Source: Psychrobacter celer (lineage in GTDB: Bacteria > Pseudomonadota > Gammaproteobacteria > Pseudomonadales > Moraxellaceae). Taken from it: a DNA stretch of 64,000 nt. The notes beneath the pieces are model-generated. The model saw only the letters and a list, made by a program, of their open reading frames with translations. It searched no databases and was not told the origin of the DNA. Positions 1 to 12,129 of the stretch are shown piece after piece. The DNA lies in contig NZ_JABASU010000010.1 in the NCBI RefSeq assembly GCF_016107555.1, positions 1 through 64,000 on the forward strand, read 5' to 3'. The translations under genes and the position numbers were made by a program. Within the stretch, counting starts at the first letter, position 1. Each line of letters starts with the position of its first letter.

Positions 1-41
1 AGAGTAAGGCGTTGCTTATTTTTTTCAATGGTTCCTCAATT

Positions 42-302
42 CTATACAGCCCCTATATAACCTGTTTCTTCTTGAAACTCTCTGATAGCAGCCATTACAG
101 AAGTTTCATTAATCTCCCCATAACCTCTCGGCAGCTCTATAATATAGCTTTGATGAGCTTGTCGAAATACTCGAACAAATAAAAACAAATCATTTAGTTT
201 GGCAATAATAATAGCGCCGTTATTCGATCCCTGCTCTTTTATAAAATGGTATTGATTTTCTTGTAATACTTTAAACCAAGGATTTTCGTATACAGTTTTC
301 AC
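42..302 (-). CDS. Nudix hydrolase-like protein, C-terminally short
   Basis: The 86-residue product carries a complete Nudix box, from the G of PRGYGEINE through REFQEETGY, at about residues 59-81, so it can be assigned to the Nudix (nucleoside-diphosphate-X hydrolase) fold. Family members usually run 50-80 residues past the box; here a TAG comes four codons after it, and the same frame has another stop two codons later before reading on. It may therefore be a decayed copy, or a different frame may carry the rest beyond the window. The GTG start overlaps the TGA of the upstream gene (GTGA) and follows a GGAG-type ribosome site, so it is translationally coupled to the split gene upstream. It sits in a low-GC accessory segment. 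Substrate unknown. Confidence 0.6.
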   Translation of the reverse strand: MKTVYENPWFKVLQENQYHFIKEQGSNNGAIIIAKLNDLFLFVRVFRQAHQSYIIELPRGYGEINETSVMAAIREFQEETGYIGAV

Positions 303-1338
303 TTAATCTCCAAACCAATTTTCTTTTGCATAATGGGATACATGCCAAACCAATTTCTTCTAGTAAACTGTTCTTGACCTTTTTCTATCAGTTTATCTTC
401 TATATATCCTACCGCTTCATCTGTCAAAAACTTTGCAATTTCGGTAGTACCTAAGGTAGATACTATTTCATATAACTTCATAGCATATCCTATGTAGTCA
501 ATTTCTTTTTTTAAAGACTTTACGTGCATGCTCGCTTCTAAAAATGCTTTTGGCACTTTATCTATATATCGTATATTATCTTGTAAAAAACCCTCTCCCA
601 CGTTAGCGAATAGCGAGTTGTAGGCTGGATCTATAATTTCATTTTTAAACTGCTGAGAAGGGATATCGCTATTATTTATTTTAAAATACTTGTCTGTTAA
701 CTGATACCATTGTGACCTAGAGTTCAATATTTGGCATTTTTCTAAAAACTCTTGTTTAATAGATCTCTTGCATAAGTCATTGCTAGCCTTTGATACTCCG
801 TCAACGAAGGTCAATAAAACGGTACTTTTGCAAGAGGTCTAATGTGCTCAGAAGTAAAATACATATGATCCGAGCTTTGTAGTACAGGTATTATTTTATG
901 AGTTAACGAATGACTGGCTATCTCTGCCTTTTCAAATGTAGGCGTCAAGCTACGAGTCAATTTCTGAATTGTATCAATTTTTCTTAAGATATTATCGAGC
1001 TCATCCTTGGTAATATCAGATTTTTTGGGTTTACGCTCTAGGCTCGAGATAATATAACTATCAGGAAGTTGCTTAAAATATTCGACAAGACACATGCTAC
1101 CATCAAAATTCACTCCTCTAATTATCAGCTTTCCTTGCCCATCCTCTTTTAAATACTTAGTTATATTACCTCTATCCAAAACTTTCAATATATGGTTGCT
1201 ATCGATCAGCATGTTTGGAGTTACTATAATGCCATTAGCAAAGGTTAATCCTGTCAAAAATCGCTTCAAAAGCTCCTCAAACTTCAAATCACGAGTAGAG
1301 TCACAGTTGGATAGAAGCAAGTTTTCTTTGAGAAACAT
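299..1338 (-). pseudogene. Unknown gene split by an 80-bp inserted element
   Basis: Two reading frames, 1338-811 (175 residues) and 814-299 (171 residues, formal TTG start), meet at the inserted element at 761-840. The upstream frame reads SEHI and then enters the element (RPLAKVPFY, stop); the downstream frame leaves the element as RSIKQEFLEK. Removing the element and one copy of the ATT target duplication (83 bp) joins them in frame as SEHI-KQEFLEK, giving one protein of about 318 residues. I do not recognise the family; it looks soluble, with no signal peptide or membrane segment. It is followed by the Nudix ORF with a GTGA overlap, so it was the first gene of a two-gene operon. Base composition is low in GC compared with the neighbouring core genes. 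The downstream piece could still be translated from the TTG, but that start lies inside the element. Confidence 0.75.
761..840. mobile_element. 80-bp MITE-like element with 17-bp inverted ends
   Basis: The ends are AGATCTCTTGCATAAGT (761-777) and, on the opposite strand, AGACCTCTTGCAAAAGT (840-824): 15 of 17 positions match. The element is flanked by a direct AAT repeat (758-760 and 841-843; ATT on the coding strand) that fits a 3-bp target duplication. It contains no gene, so it would have been moved by a transposase acting on its ends. Excision in silico restores an open frame in the host gene, which is strong evidence that the boundaries are right. Confidence 0.8.
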
Positions 1339-1456
1339 ATAACCCTCTTTGGCTTTTTTAATGGAGTGAACAAACCATAAATGTACTTATGAACCTTTAA
1401 ACTACAATAGTCTTCTAAAATATTTTATAAAACTCTCTATGTAAAAAGTATTAAGA
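1339..1456. other. AT-rich spacer at the island edge
   Basis: An AT-rich spacer of 118 bp between the split unknown gene and the aminotransferase gene. It must contain the promoter of the leftward accessory operon, but no -35/-10 pair is clear enough to mark. It also marks a visible jump from low-GC accessory DNA to higher-GC core DNA. Confidence 0.4.
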
Positions 1457-2617
1457 TTAAACACCACTAAACGCCGCATAAACTCGATTTAACCCCTCAA
1501 GCAGCAGTGCCTCAGGACACGCCACATTAATACGCATTTTAAGGTGTCCCTCGCGGCCATATTTGATACCAGAATTTAGCTCAACTTTCGCCGCGCGCAG
1601 CTTGTCATACAGCACTTGATCGTCATCAAAGTACGCCGAGCAATCGAGCCAAATCAAATACGAGGCTTCTGGGTGCATGACCTTGATATCTGGCAGATGC
1701 CCTGCTAAAAACTCTAGCGTAATCTCAATATTTTTTTCAATATAAGCCAGTACCTGTTCAAGCCATTCTCCGCCCTCTTCATAAGCACTTTGCATCACCG
1801 TATAAGCAAATAAATTCAGCTCATATTCATCATTTAAATTTTGCTGCTGACTGATTTTTTTGCTCAGCGTCTCATCTTTAGCAAAAATCATTGAACCTTT
1901 GATACCCGCGATATTAAAGGTTTTAGTCATGGAGGTCAGGCTGACCACCTTGTGCGCGTAACCTGCCGCTTCTGCTAACTTTAAGAAAGGCGTAAACGTA
2001 TGATCAGTCAAGGTTAAATCTTGATGAATCTCATCGCTGACGATCGCTACTTCATACTTTTTACATAGCGCAAGTAGTGCTTTAAGCTCATCAATAGTCC
2101 AGACGCGCCCGCCCGGATTGTGCGGGTTGCATAATAGATATAGCTTAACCTTATGCTCGATAATTTTAGCTTCGATATCTTTTAGATCGAGTTGGTATTT
2201 ACCCTCGACTTCCTTTAACGCAGACATCACAAGCGTGCGCTTATTTTGCTGCACCTTAGTTATAAACGGCGTATAAATGGGATCATTGACCATTACCGCA
2301 TCGCCTACTTCGGTAAATATCTGCATCATTAGCGCTAGACTTGGCACTACGCCCGGCGAGAATAGAATATTTTGCTTATTCAACTGCAAATCATAACGAC
2401 TGCCGTGCCAGTTGATAATCGCCTTATACAAAGCATCAGTCGGTTTGGTATAACCCAAAATACCATGATCTACGACACGCTGTACGCTAGCCAAGATAGG
2501 CGGCGCTGCTCTAAAGTCCATATCGGCGACCCATAGCGGAATGGTATCGTCACTATAGTGCCACTTAAGTGATCCCGTACCGCGTCTATCGATGATTTCG
2601 TCGAAGTTATATTGCAC
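1457..2617 (-). CDS. patB: MalY/PatB-type PLP aminotransferase (cystathionine beta-lyase)
   Basis: A 386-residue fold-type I PLP enzyme of the MalY/PatB group, which cleaves the C-S bond of cystathionine or cysteine conjugates to release a thiol, pyruvate and ammonia. Visible marks are WVADMDF (29-35), typical of this group, NPHNPGG (164-170), SDEIHQDL (194-201, with the cofactor-binding Asp) and SMTKTFNIAG, where K232 is the expected Schiff-base lysine. The length is normal and there is no signal peptide, so it should be cytosolic. It lies 67 bp downstream of a crotonase gene in the same direction and may share its transcript, though no pathway link is evident. It could equally be annotated as a general aminotransferase; substrate is not shown by the sequence. 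Confidence 0.85.
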   Translation of the reverse strand: MQYNFDEIIDRRGTGSLKWHYSDDTIPLWVADMDFRAAPPILASVQRVVDHGILGYTKPTDALYKAIINWHGSRYDLQLNKQNILFSPGVVPSLALMMQIFTEVGDAVMVNDPIYTPFITKVQQNKRTLVMSALKEVEGKYQLDLKDIEAKIIEHKVKLYLLCNPHNPGGRVWTIDELKALLALCKKYEVAIVSDEIHQDLTLTDHTFTPFLKLAEAAGYAHKVVSLTSMTKTFNIAGIKGSMIFAKDETLSKKISQQQNLNDEYELNLFAYTVMQSAYEEGGEWLEQVLAYIEKNIEITLEFLAGHLPDIKVMHPEASYLIWLDCSAYFDDDQVLYDKLRAAKVELNSGIKYGREGHLKMRINVACPEALLLEGLNRVYAAFSGV

Positions 2618-2684
2618 TGGTATTGTCCTTGGTCATACGGTTAAAGAAAGCTTTACATCATGCGTTCGGTAGCGTTACGAGTCT

Positions 2685-3482
2685 CTACCCACCCTTAAAC
2701 TCAGGCTCGCGGCGCTCAACCATCGCCATTGCGCCCTCTTTTGCGTCTTCTGAATGAAATAAATGCGGCAGATAACTGTGGATATTGGCCAGAGCTGACT
2801 TTGCGCCATTACGGCTGGCATCTTGCGCGGAGGATAGTAGCCCTTTTACCCCAAGTGGCGCGGCGCTGCAAATCTCTTTGGCAATCGTTAGCGCGCGCTC
2901 GTACTCTTCACCATTGGGTACGACTTCACTGACTAGGTTTAGTCTGTCGGCGGTTTGCGCGTCAAAGTTTTTACCTGTCAGCAAGTACGGCATGGCTTTT
3001 TGCCAGCCTGCCGCCGCAACAAAGCGTACCGTCGCCCCGCCAAACGGCATGATACCGCGCTGCACCTCCATCTGCGCAAAGTTGCAATTGCTACTAGCGA
3101 TAACCACGTCACTGTTAAGCATCAGCTCAATCCCAGCGGTAAAGCACGTGCCTTGTATCGCCACCACGACAGGTTTGGTGCGCAGCTTACCGCCGATACC
3201 CCATGGATCGATTTCATCGTCACTAAATTCAAACGCGCCTTTGTCCCATTTGTCTTGCAGCTCCATCAGATCAAGACCAGCGGTAAAGTGCTCGCCATGT
3301 GCGAAGATGAGCGCACAACGTAGATTATCGTCGTTCTCATAATCTGTTAACGCCTCGGAGAGTTGTTTGATCATATGACTGTCAAAGGCATTGCGTTTGT
3401 CGGCGCGATTAAGCCCGATGAGACAAATGTAGCCGTCAGTTTCATAAGTGATGCGATTGCTTGTATCGTTTTGGGTGGTCAT
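2685..3482 (-). CDS. Enoyl-CoA hydratase/isomerase (crotonase) family protein
   Basis: A 265-residue crotonase-fold protein. The oxyanion-hole regions are visible as HGEHFTAGLDL (62-72) and VAIQGTCFTAGIEL (107-120), and a glutamate at about 139 (MEVQRG) occupies one catalytic position of hydratases. The second glutamate usual in true enoyl-CoA hydratases (GAGGTQRL region) is replaced in PFGGATVRF, so the reaction may be isomerisation or another acyl-CoA conversion. Cytosolic, of normal length, starting at ATG after a TATCC-spaced leader. It is transcribed leftward, away from the exporter gene, and probably leads a unit with the C-S lyase gene. The exact acyl-CoA substrate cannot be read from the sequence. 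Confidence 0.85.
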   Translation of the reverse strand: MTTQNDTSNRITYETDGYICLIGLNRADKRNAFDSHMIKQLSEALTDYENDDNLRCALIFAHGEHFTAGLDLMELQDKWDKGAFEFSDDEIDPWGIGGKLRTKPVVVAIQGTCFTAGIELMLNSDVVIASSNCNFAQMEVQRGIMPFGGATVRFVAAAGWQKAMPYLLTGKNFDAQTADRLNLVSEVVPNGEEYERALTIAKEICSAAPLGVKGLLSSAQDASRNGAKSALANIHSYLPHLFHSEDAKEGAMAMVERREPEFKGG

Positions 3483-3681
3483 GGTTATATCCTTTTTAGG
3501 TTTGTCGTTATCGTAGGGTGTGATCTCATTTTTAAAATAATGCTACTGACTTTTAATATAGACAGCCTTACCCTATAACACAAGACGAAAAGCACTAGCA
3601 TCGGTAGCAGTTGACCTTAAAATTAATAGCTGCCACTATTATTAATCTTACGATACTCCTTAGTAACCACTAGAGCATTTT

Positions 3682-4344
3682 ATGGAATTTTGGCACGGTT
3701 TTTTGCTTATCACTAGCGTGCACTTGCTAGCAGCGGCCTCCCCTGGCCCTGATTTCGTCTTAGTTTCACGTGAAACATTAACCAAAGGTCGACGTACCGG
3801 GTTGATTTGTAGCTTAGGGATTACCTTAGGTCTAGCCGTGCATATTATTTATTCGGTGCTAGGACTAGCGGCAGTGATTGCCCACTCACAGCCGTTATTG
3901 ACCGCTATTAAATGGTTGGGCGGCGCGTATCTTATTTATCTAGGTTGGCAAGGAATTGGCGCTAAACCCAAACAACCAGTAGAAACGACCACTTTTACTA
4001 ATAATGTTAATAGCAACAGTAATAGCAATGTTACAGATAAAACTGAATCTAGCTTTGCTACTCTGCGCCGAGGTTTTTTTTGCAACGTTTTTAATCCCAA
4101 AGCGCCAGTCTACTTTGTCGCTATATTTACTTTAGTATTATCACCCGATATTCCGCTTTGGCAACTCTCTATCTACGGTGTATGGATGATGGTATTACAG
4201 ATGGCTTGGTTTAGCACGGTGGTGATGCTATTGTCGATTCCTGTCATCCTCAAACGTTTTCAGCGTTTTGAGCATTGGATAGATCGCGTACTCGGTACAG
4301 CAATGGTTGTATTGGGCTTAAACCTGATCTTCCGTAGCCGATAA
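3682..4344 (+). CDS. LysE/RhtB family amino-acid exporter
   Basis: A 220-residue inner-membrane protein of the LysE/RhtB superfamily, which exports amino acids or homoserine lactones by proton exchange. The N-terminal family signature AASPGPDFVLVSRETLTKGR is present at about 18-37, and there are about six hydrophobic segments. A hydrophilic, Asn/Ser-rich linker (NNVNSNSNSN) lies in the central cytoplasmic loop. A perfect parS-like palindrome (3763-3776) is embedded in the signature and encodes VSRET. Transcribed divergently from the crotonase gene. Substrate unknown. Confidence 0.88.
   Translation: MEFWHGFLLITSVHLLAAASPGPDFVLVSRETLTKGRRTGLICSLGITLGLAVHIIYSVLGLAAVIAHSQPLLTAIKWLGGAYLIYLGWQGIGAKPKQPVETTTFTNNVNSNSNSNVTDKTESSFATLRRGFFCNVFNPKAPVYFVAIFTLVLSPDIPLWQLSIYGVWMMVLQMAWFSTVVMLLSIPVILKRFQRFEHWIDRVLGTAMVVLGLNLIFRSR
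3763..3776. promoter_or_regulatory. parS-like palindrome GTTTCACGTGAAAC, inside exporter gene
   Basis: A perfect 14-bp palindrome matching the ParB-binding parS core. It is about 10.5 kb left of the presumed oriC and is encoded within the exporter as VSRET. Confidence 0.75.
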
Positions 4345-4412
4345 ACCATTTAGCGTTGATGAAATCTGCTAAACTAGACGGTTATCTTCAGACTTTATAG
4401 CCTACTACTACT

Positions 4413-5447
4413 ATGACTAGCAGACCAAACCCTAATAAGCCCCATACAGCGCATAGAAACCGCTCGCCTGAGACCGCGAAAAAACTCGGTCAATTGCATC
4501 CGCGTAATCCGCATCAAGGTCGCTATGATTTTGAGCTATTGACCCGCGCGCTACCTGAACTTGCCGATTACACAATTACCAACCCGAAAGGCGAGCCAAC
4601 GATTAATTTCTCCGACGCCAAGGCCGTACGTGTGCTTAATCAAGCACTACTCGCGCACTATTATGGCGTCAAGTTTTGGGATATCCCTGAAGGTTATTTG
4701 TGCCCGCCGATTCCTGGACGCGCCGATTACATTCATTATATTGCCGACTTGTTGGCGCAGACTACTCATGTGAGCGAAGACAATACGCCGCCTACAGGCA
4801 AAGATATTCATGCACTTGATATCGGCACTGGTGCCAGTGCTATCTACCCTATTGTTGGCAGCCAAAGCTATGGCTGGCGCTTTACCGCGAGCGACATCGA
4901 TCCGGTCTCAGTGAATACGGCGACGGTAATTAGCCAAGCCAATCCTAAGCTCAAAGGCGCGATTAAGGTCAAACTGCAACCTGAACCTAAGCATATCTTT
5001 AAAAATATTATCGGTCGTCAAGACTATTTTGACGTCGTCATATGCAACCCGCCTTTTCATGCTTCATTAGACGAGGCCATGGCCGCCAATAGCCGCAAGC
5101 AGCACAACTTGCAGCGCCATCGCGGCAAAAACGAAAGCGCGCAAATCAGTCGTCACTCTACAAAGTCAGGCAATGCCGCGCAAAACCTTAACTTTGGTGG
5201 TCAACATAAAGAATTGTGGAGTGAGGGCGGCGAGATTGCTTTTTTGAGTAATATGATAAGAGAAAGCCAACAGTTTGCTGCGCATGTAGGCTGGTTTACC
5301 AGTTTGGTCTCAAAGTCTGAAAACGTGAAACCTTTGCAGCAGCTACTAAAAAATATTGATGTGGCGCAAATGCGTATTATTGAGATGAGCCAAGGTCAAA
5401 AGAACACGCGGGTCTTAGCTTGGCGTTTTGATACTAACGAAGCGTAA
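4413..5447 (+). CDS. rlmF: 23S rRNA (adenine-N6)-methyltransferase RlmF
   Basis: A 344-residue S-adenosylmethionine-dependent methyltransferase that fits RlmF (YbiN), which modifies A1618 of 23S rRNA. The SAM-binding segment [12 protein letters not shown] (135-146) and the adenine-N6 signature NPPFHAS (212-218) are clear. The N-terminal lead [13 protein letters not shown] (31-43) is typical of RlmF. A basic, Ser-rich stretch at about 225-255 ([14 protein letters not shown]) is a family-variable loop. Single gene, 68 bp after the exporter gene, ending before a terminator that overlaps a parS-like site. Confidence 0.9.
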   Translation: MTSRPNPNKPHTAHRNRSPETAKKLGQLHPRNPHQGRYDFELLTRALPELADYTITNPKGEPTINFSDAKAVRVLNQALLAHYYGVKFWDIPEGYLCPPIPGRADYIHYIADLLAQTTHVSEDNTPPTGKDIHALDIGTGASAIYPIVGSQSYGWRFTASDIDPVSVNTATVISQANPKLKGAIKVKLQPEPKHIFKNIIGRQDYFDVVICNPPFHASLDEAMAANSRKQHNLQRHRGKNESAQISRHSTKSGNAAQNLNFGGQHKELWSEGGEIAFLSNMIRESQQFAAHVGWFTSLVSKSENVKPLQQLLKNIDVAQMRIIEMSQGQKNTRVLAWRFDTNEA

Positions 5448-5471
5448 TTATCGCTAAAAAATGATGATATC

Positions 5472-5485
5472 GTTTCACGTGAAAC
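5472..5485. promoter_or_regulatory. parS-like palindrome GTTTCACGTGAAAC
   Basis: Perfect 14-bp palindrome in the spacer just after rlmF and immediately before its terminator hairpin. Confidence 0.75.
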
Positions 5486-5488
5486 AAA

Positions 5489-5520
5489 AAACTGCTTTGG
5501 CTATCAAAGCGGTTTTTTTA
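5489..5520 (+). terminator. Rho-independent terminator after rlmF
   Basis: The stem pairs CTGCTTTG with CAAAGCGG (one mismatch) around a short loop and is followed by a run of seven T. It ends the rlmF transcript. Confidence 0.7.
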
Positions 5521-5565
5521 ATCCATTTAGATGACTATATAGATTGAATTGAGAGCATACCCTAG
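5521..5565. repeat. Short dispersed repeat, copy 1 (holds mntP stop)
   Basis: The segment reads ATTTAGATGACTAT, then GATTGAATTGAGAGCATACCC followed by TAG. It matches 35242-35285 along its length and 56551-56574 over its right half. The terminal CTAG supplies the TAG stop codon of the minus-strand mntP gene. Confidence 0.6.
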
Positions 5566-6170
5566 CCAACAAACATGACCTTTAAGCCAATGAGTACAAG
5601 TACAAAGCCGCCGAGCGCTTCTGCTTTATCTTCAAGATAGGTACCTGATTTTTTGCCCAAGTAGATGCCGATAGCGCTAAAAACAGCTGTGACAATCGCG
5701 ATGATTACACAAGCAAGCCACGCATTAAGCGCCAACAGGTTAAGTGTAAAACCAGCAGCCATCGCATCGATACTGGTGGCAATCGCCAGAGTAAACATGG
5801 TGCGATGACTGATGTTTTTCTTTCGGCTATCGTCTATAGCAGCCGCTTCATTATTTACTTGCAGCCCCTTATCTACGGTCTCTTCCTCATCTGCCAAAAA
5901 GACTTCATAGAGCATCTTGCTACCCAGTCCGATGAGAATAAATCCACCGATCCAAGGCGCAGCAGCAGCCAGCCAACCTAACAGTGCCGCGCCCAGCAAA
6001 TAGCCGATAAGTGGCATCACACCCTGCGCAATACCAAAATATAACGCTGCATAAATAGCCAAACGCAAGGTATAGCGTGGGTTTTGTTGTTGCGATTTAG
6101 CGCCCAGTCCAATCGCAACTGCGAATGCATCCATCGCTAGCGCAATAGCGAGTAACAGTACTTCAATCAT
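5562..6170 (-). CDS. mntP: Manganese efflux pump MntP
   Basis: A 202-residue polytopic inner-membrane protein of the MntP (YebN) family, which exports Mn2+. The two diagnostic repeats are visible: [11 protein letters not shown] near residue 13 and [10 protein letters not shown] near 132, each with the conserved membrane aspartate. Six hydrophobic helices are expected, with an acidic cytoplasmic loop at about 90-115. The upstream leader is short and has no structure resembling the yybP-ykoY Mn2+ riboswitch that controls mntP in enterobacteria. The gene is single and convergent with rlmF. Its stop codon is part of a dispersed repeat, so the C-terminus may have been reshaped by the repeat. Confidence 0.92.
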   Translation of the reverse strand: MIEVLLLAIALAMDAFAVAIGLGAKSQQQNPRYTLRLAIYAALYFGIAQGVMPLIGYLLGAALLGWLAAAAPWIGGFILIGLGSKMLYEVFLADEEETVDKGLQVNNEAAAIDDSRKKNISHRTMFTLAIATSIDAMAAGFTLNLLALNAWLACVIIAIVTAVFSAIGIYLGKKSGTYLEDKAEALGGFVLVLIGLKVMFVG

Positions 6171-6220
6171 CTGATGTCCATCAATTATAATTGCCAGCTT
6201 ATGACAATTTACTTATAAAA

Positions 6221-6234
6221 GTTTCACGTGAAAC
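6221..6234. promoter_or_regulatory. parS-like palindrome GTTTCACGTGAAAC
   Basis: Perfect 14-bp palindrome between mntP and the gyrB terminator. Confidence 0.75.
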
Positions 6235-6244
6235 AAACTTATTA

Positions 6245-6284
6245 TTAAAAAAATACCGCCTTGGAAACCAAAGCGGTATTTTGT
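6245..6284 (-). terminator. Terminator after gyrB
   Basis: Inverted repeat ATACCGC-CTTGG / CCAAAG-CGGTAT with a T run on the minus-strand side (AAAAAA on the plus strand). It ends the leftward gyrB transcript. Confidence 0.65.
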
Positions 6285-6298
6285 ATAAACGCTAAAGA

Positions 6299-9481
<3,183 letters not shown>

Positions 9482-10711
9482 TTAGAGAGGCAAAACCTGC
9501 CCTTGTTTCACATGAAACATCATAGGGTTTGACCACAAATCATTGACCATAGGCGCGATATCAGCGGTCAGGCTGCTCATAAACACCTGACAAGGCAGTT
9601 TGGCTAACGTGGATAATAATATCTCTATCGCTCTCTCATCTAGCTCGGCGGTGATATCATCAAGTAGTACCACTGGTGTGGCAGTGAGCACTCTTTCGTT
9701 TTCATTGGTACTTGCTTGTGTCGTGCTAGCCGTCTGTAATAATAAAGGCAATTGTGATAAACGTAGCGCGGTGATGAGTAGCTTTTTTTCGCCGCGAGAC
9801 AAGACGTTTGCCGCCTGCTCTTTTAGTATCGGTAAGGTGTCAGTAATTACCTGCTTGCTGCCTGAGCCAGCAGGTAGCTTGTCAGGTAGCATGGTATCGT
9901 TGGTTGCTACGGTGTCATTAGAGCGCCAATGGACATGGATATCAGCGCGATGATTGCCGATACGGGTATAGCCCAACTGCAAGTCTTGCTCTAAGCGCTC
10001 ACCTAGTTGTACCTCTAGCGCCACATCAGTATCGTAACCTGCATGGTAGCTTAGACTCAGCTGCTCGGCGTAACTCGGCAACAGCTGAGCGATGCTGTCG
10101 GCAAAGTAAGGTTGCCACTTTGTAAACACGTGCTGACGATAATGGTGAATAAGCGCGGCATGATTGCCAAGCCCTTTATCCCAAGACCTCAACTCAGTAA
10201 GCTGTACGTGCGTTAAATGCTTACTTTTTTTTAATAAACTATTGCGCTGTTTTAGCAGGCGCTGATAGGCCAGCCACTGCGGGTGGAATCCTTGTTTCAT
10301 GTGAAACACTAGCCAGTCTAACAACTGGCGACGACTGGCGCTGCCCTGCTCTAGCATGTCCATACTAGAAGGATCAATCAATAGTGTCGGTAGTTGCTCA
10401 GTCAAGATGCTTTGATTATAGACGGTGCTTTGATTGAGCCGCAGCAGCGTTGTGGCATCGGCTTGCTTTTGGATCGCCAATGTATTGCCATCGCTCAAGC
10501 GCGCATGAACGGTAGCAGTGTGTTGATGATGCTGAATATAACGTTTAGGCTGATGATGGCGAAAGCTTTTGCCTCTGGACAACAAAAATATAGCTTCAAG
10601 CAACGAGGTTTTGCCGCTGCCATTGGCACCAATCATCACATTACAGGCGGCAGTGTGCAAATTGACCTGCGTAAGATTACGCAAATTTGAGATTTGTAGA
10701 CGTTCAATCAT
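9482..10711 (-). CDS. recF: DNA replication and repair protein RecF
   Basis: A 409-residue SMC-like ATPase that loads RecA at single-strand gaps with RecO and RecR. The Walker A motif GANGSGKTSLLEA (about 28-40), signature motif LSRGEKK and Walker B VVLLDDITAELD with its D-loop are visible. It is longer than usual (about 360), with a low-complexity insert at about 255-285 (NDTVATNDTMLPDKLPAGSG). Two parS-like sites lie in the coding sequence and encode FHMKQ and the C-terminal FHVKQ, both in poorly conserved stretches. It lies between dnaN and gyrB in the standard origin order, with 195 bp to dnaN. Confidence 0.95.
   Translation of the reverse strand: MIERLQISNLRNLTQVNLHTAACNVMIGANGSGKTSLLEAIFLLSRGKSFRHHQPKRYIQHHQHTATVHARLSDGNTLAIQKQADATTLLRLNQSTVYNQSILTEQLPTLLIDPSSMDMLEQGSASRRQLLDWLVFHMKQGFHPQWLAYQRLLKQRNSLLKKSKHLTHVQLTELRSWDKGLGNHAALIHHYRQHVFTKWQPYFADSIAQLLPSYAEQLSLSYHAGYDTDVALEVQLGERLEQDLQLGYTRIGNHRADIHVHWRSNDTVATNDTMLPDKLPAGSGSKQVITDTLPILKEQAANVLSRGEKKLLITALRLSQLPLLLQTASTTQASTNENERVLTATPVVLLDDITAELDERAIEILLSTLAKLPCQVFMSSLTADIAPMVNDLWSNPMMFHVKQGQVLPL
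9505..9518. promoter_or_regulatory. parS-like site GTTTCACATGAAAC, inside recF
   Basis: One mismatch to the perfect palindrome. It encodes FHVKQ at the RecF C-terminus. Confidence 0.6.
10294..10307. promoter_or_regulatory. parS-like site GTTTCATGTGAAAC, inside recF
   Basis: One mismatch to the perfect palindrome. It encodes FHMKQ in RecF. Confidence 0.6.
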
Positions 10712-10906
10712 GATAGCGACAGCCGCCTATTAAAAACGCTTAATTTAGCAGATAAACGTTTGGTAAAGAAGGGTTTGAGAATTAATTTGAGTCGAAAGTT
10801 TAGAGTTTACTAAGGCCTGTTTTTGATCTAAATTGGCAAAAAACAGCCTTAGTAACACCGTTAAAACCACATACACGTTGTTTTTAGTAGGAATAAACTG
10901 CGAACA

Positions 10907-12082
10907 CTAAATACGCATTGGCATAATCACATACTGATGAAACTCATCACCTAGCTGATTGACCAACACCGAGGCATTGGATTGACTCATATGCATTTGT
11001 ACATCGCCTTGGATGACGCCCAATACATCTTGTAGATACGCGGCATTAAACGACAGCTCCATCGGCTCGCCTTGATATTTCGCCTGAATCACCTCGACCG
11101 CTTCGTCTTGCTCAGCATTGTTGGCGCGTACTTCGACCATACCGTCGGTGGCAAAATTAAAGACCACACCGCGAGATTTTTCATTACTCAAAATCGCCAC
11201 ACGGCGCAGTACTTCTGTCATTTTTTCTTGATTAAACAGCGCCAACTTATCCGTATTGCTCGGCATGACTCGGCGGTAATCAGGAAACTTACCATCGATC
11301 AGGCGCGCAGTAAAAGTCACTACCAGATCATCACTGACCTGCCCTGCACTATCCACCTCACCAAATGGCAAGCTGACTTGCAAAAACTCACGGCCAAAGC
11401 TTAGGGTGACAGGATTGTCTTTATCACCCAGCATTTTACCCAGCTCAGAGGCCAAGCGCTCAAGCTCAATGACCGCTTTACGAGGCAAAATAGCTTGCAT
11501 ATTTAGGTCGCTGCTGACATCGATCACACTACGTGCCAATGCCAATCTGTGCCCATCGGTGGCCACCGTGGTCAGCTGCTGCTGAGAGACATCGAACAAC
11601 ATACCAGTCAAATAGTAACGCACATCTTGGATAGCCATCGCAAACTGAGTCTTGTGAATCAGATCCGTCAGACGGCTACGACTGATGATAAGCGGCGTGA
11701 TGTTCTCTGGATTGCCTAGGCTTGGATAGTCTTCACTTGGCAAGGTGCCCAAAGTGAAGCGGCTCTTGCCGCTGGTCAGCAAACAGCGCTCGTTTTCTTG
11801 CGTGGTCAAATTGATCTGAGCTTGAGCTGGCAGCGATTTACAAATATCTTTTAACTTAGTGGCAGGTAACGTGGTCGTCCCTGCAGCAACACAAGCACCG
11901 GCAGGCAATTTCAATGTCGATGTCAGCTCGACCTCTAGGTCAGACGCCGTCAAGATCAGCTGCGACTCAGATAGCTGCAACTTAATATTGCCTAAAATGA
12001 CCATGTTGTGGCGCTTATCAGCAGCTTTGGCGATCAAATTAATAGCTTTTAGTAACGACTCTCGATTAATCGATAATTGCAT
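10907..12082 (-). CDS. dnaN: DNA polymerase III beta subunit (sliding clamp)
   Basis: The 391-residue processivity clamp of the replicase. It forms a ring dimer around DNA and also docks Hda, MutS and other polymerases. The three-domain beta-clamp pattern is recognisable: N-terminal MQLSINRESLLKAI, a middle VATDGHRLALAR segment (about 187-198) and the usual C-terminal YVIMPMRI. Length is slightly above the 366-380 norm because of a loop at about 210-255. Standard order dnaA-dnaN-recF, but 452 bp separate it from dnaA and two dispersed repeats lie in that gap, so dnaN probably has its own promoter. Confidence 0.97.
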   Translation of the reverse strand: MQLSINRESLLKAINLIAKAADKRHNMVILGNIKLQLSESQLILTASDLEVELTSTLKLPAGACVAAGTTTLPATKLKDICKSLPAQAQINLTTQENERCLLTSGKSRFTLGTLPSEDYPSLGNPENITPLIISRSRLTDLIHKTQFAMAIQDVRYYLTGMLFDVSQQQLTTVATDGHRLALARSVIDVSSDLNMQAILPRKAVIELERLASELGKMLGDKDNPVTLSFGREFLQVSLPFGEVDSAGQVSDDLVVTFTARLIDGKFPDYRRVMPSNTDKLALFNQEKMTEVLRRVAILSNEKSRGVVFNFATDGMVEVRANNAEQDEAVEVIQAKYQGEPMELSFNAAYLQDVLGVIQGDVQMHMSQSNASVLVNQLGDEFHQYVIMPMRI

Positions 12083-12129
12083 GCTTAGTTACTCTTATTT
12101 AAAGGATTCTTTTTTTACAAAAAACAAAC

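Noticed and set aside
299-814. The 171-codon ORF as an independent gene with a TTG start
   Set aside because: Its first 18 codons lie inside the inserted 80-bp element, and the rest joins the upstream ORF in frame once the element is removed.
2785-3342. Plus-strand ORF of 185 codons
   Set aside because: It is antisense to the crotonase gene, whose protein is clearly conserved; the plus-strand product has no recognisable features.
6171-6298. yybP-ykoY Mn2+ riboswitch before mntP
   Set aside because: The leader is too short and lacks the conserved loops; it holds a parS-like site and the gyrB terminator instead.
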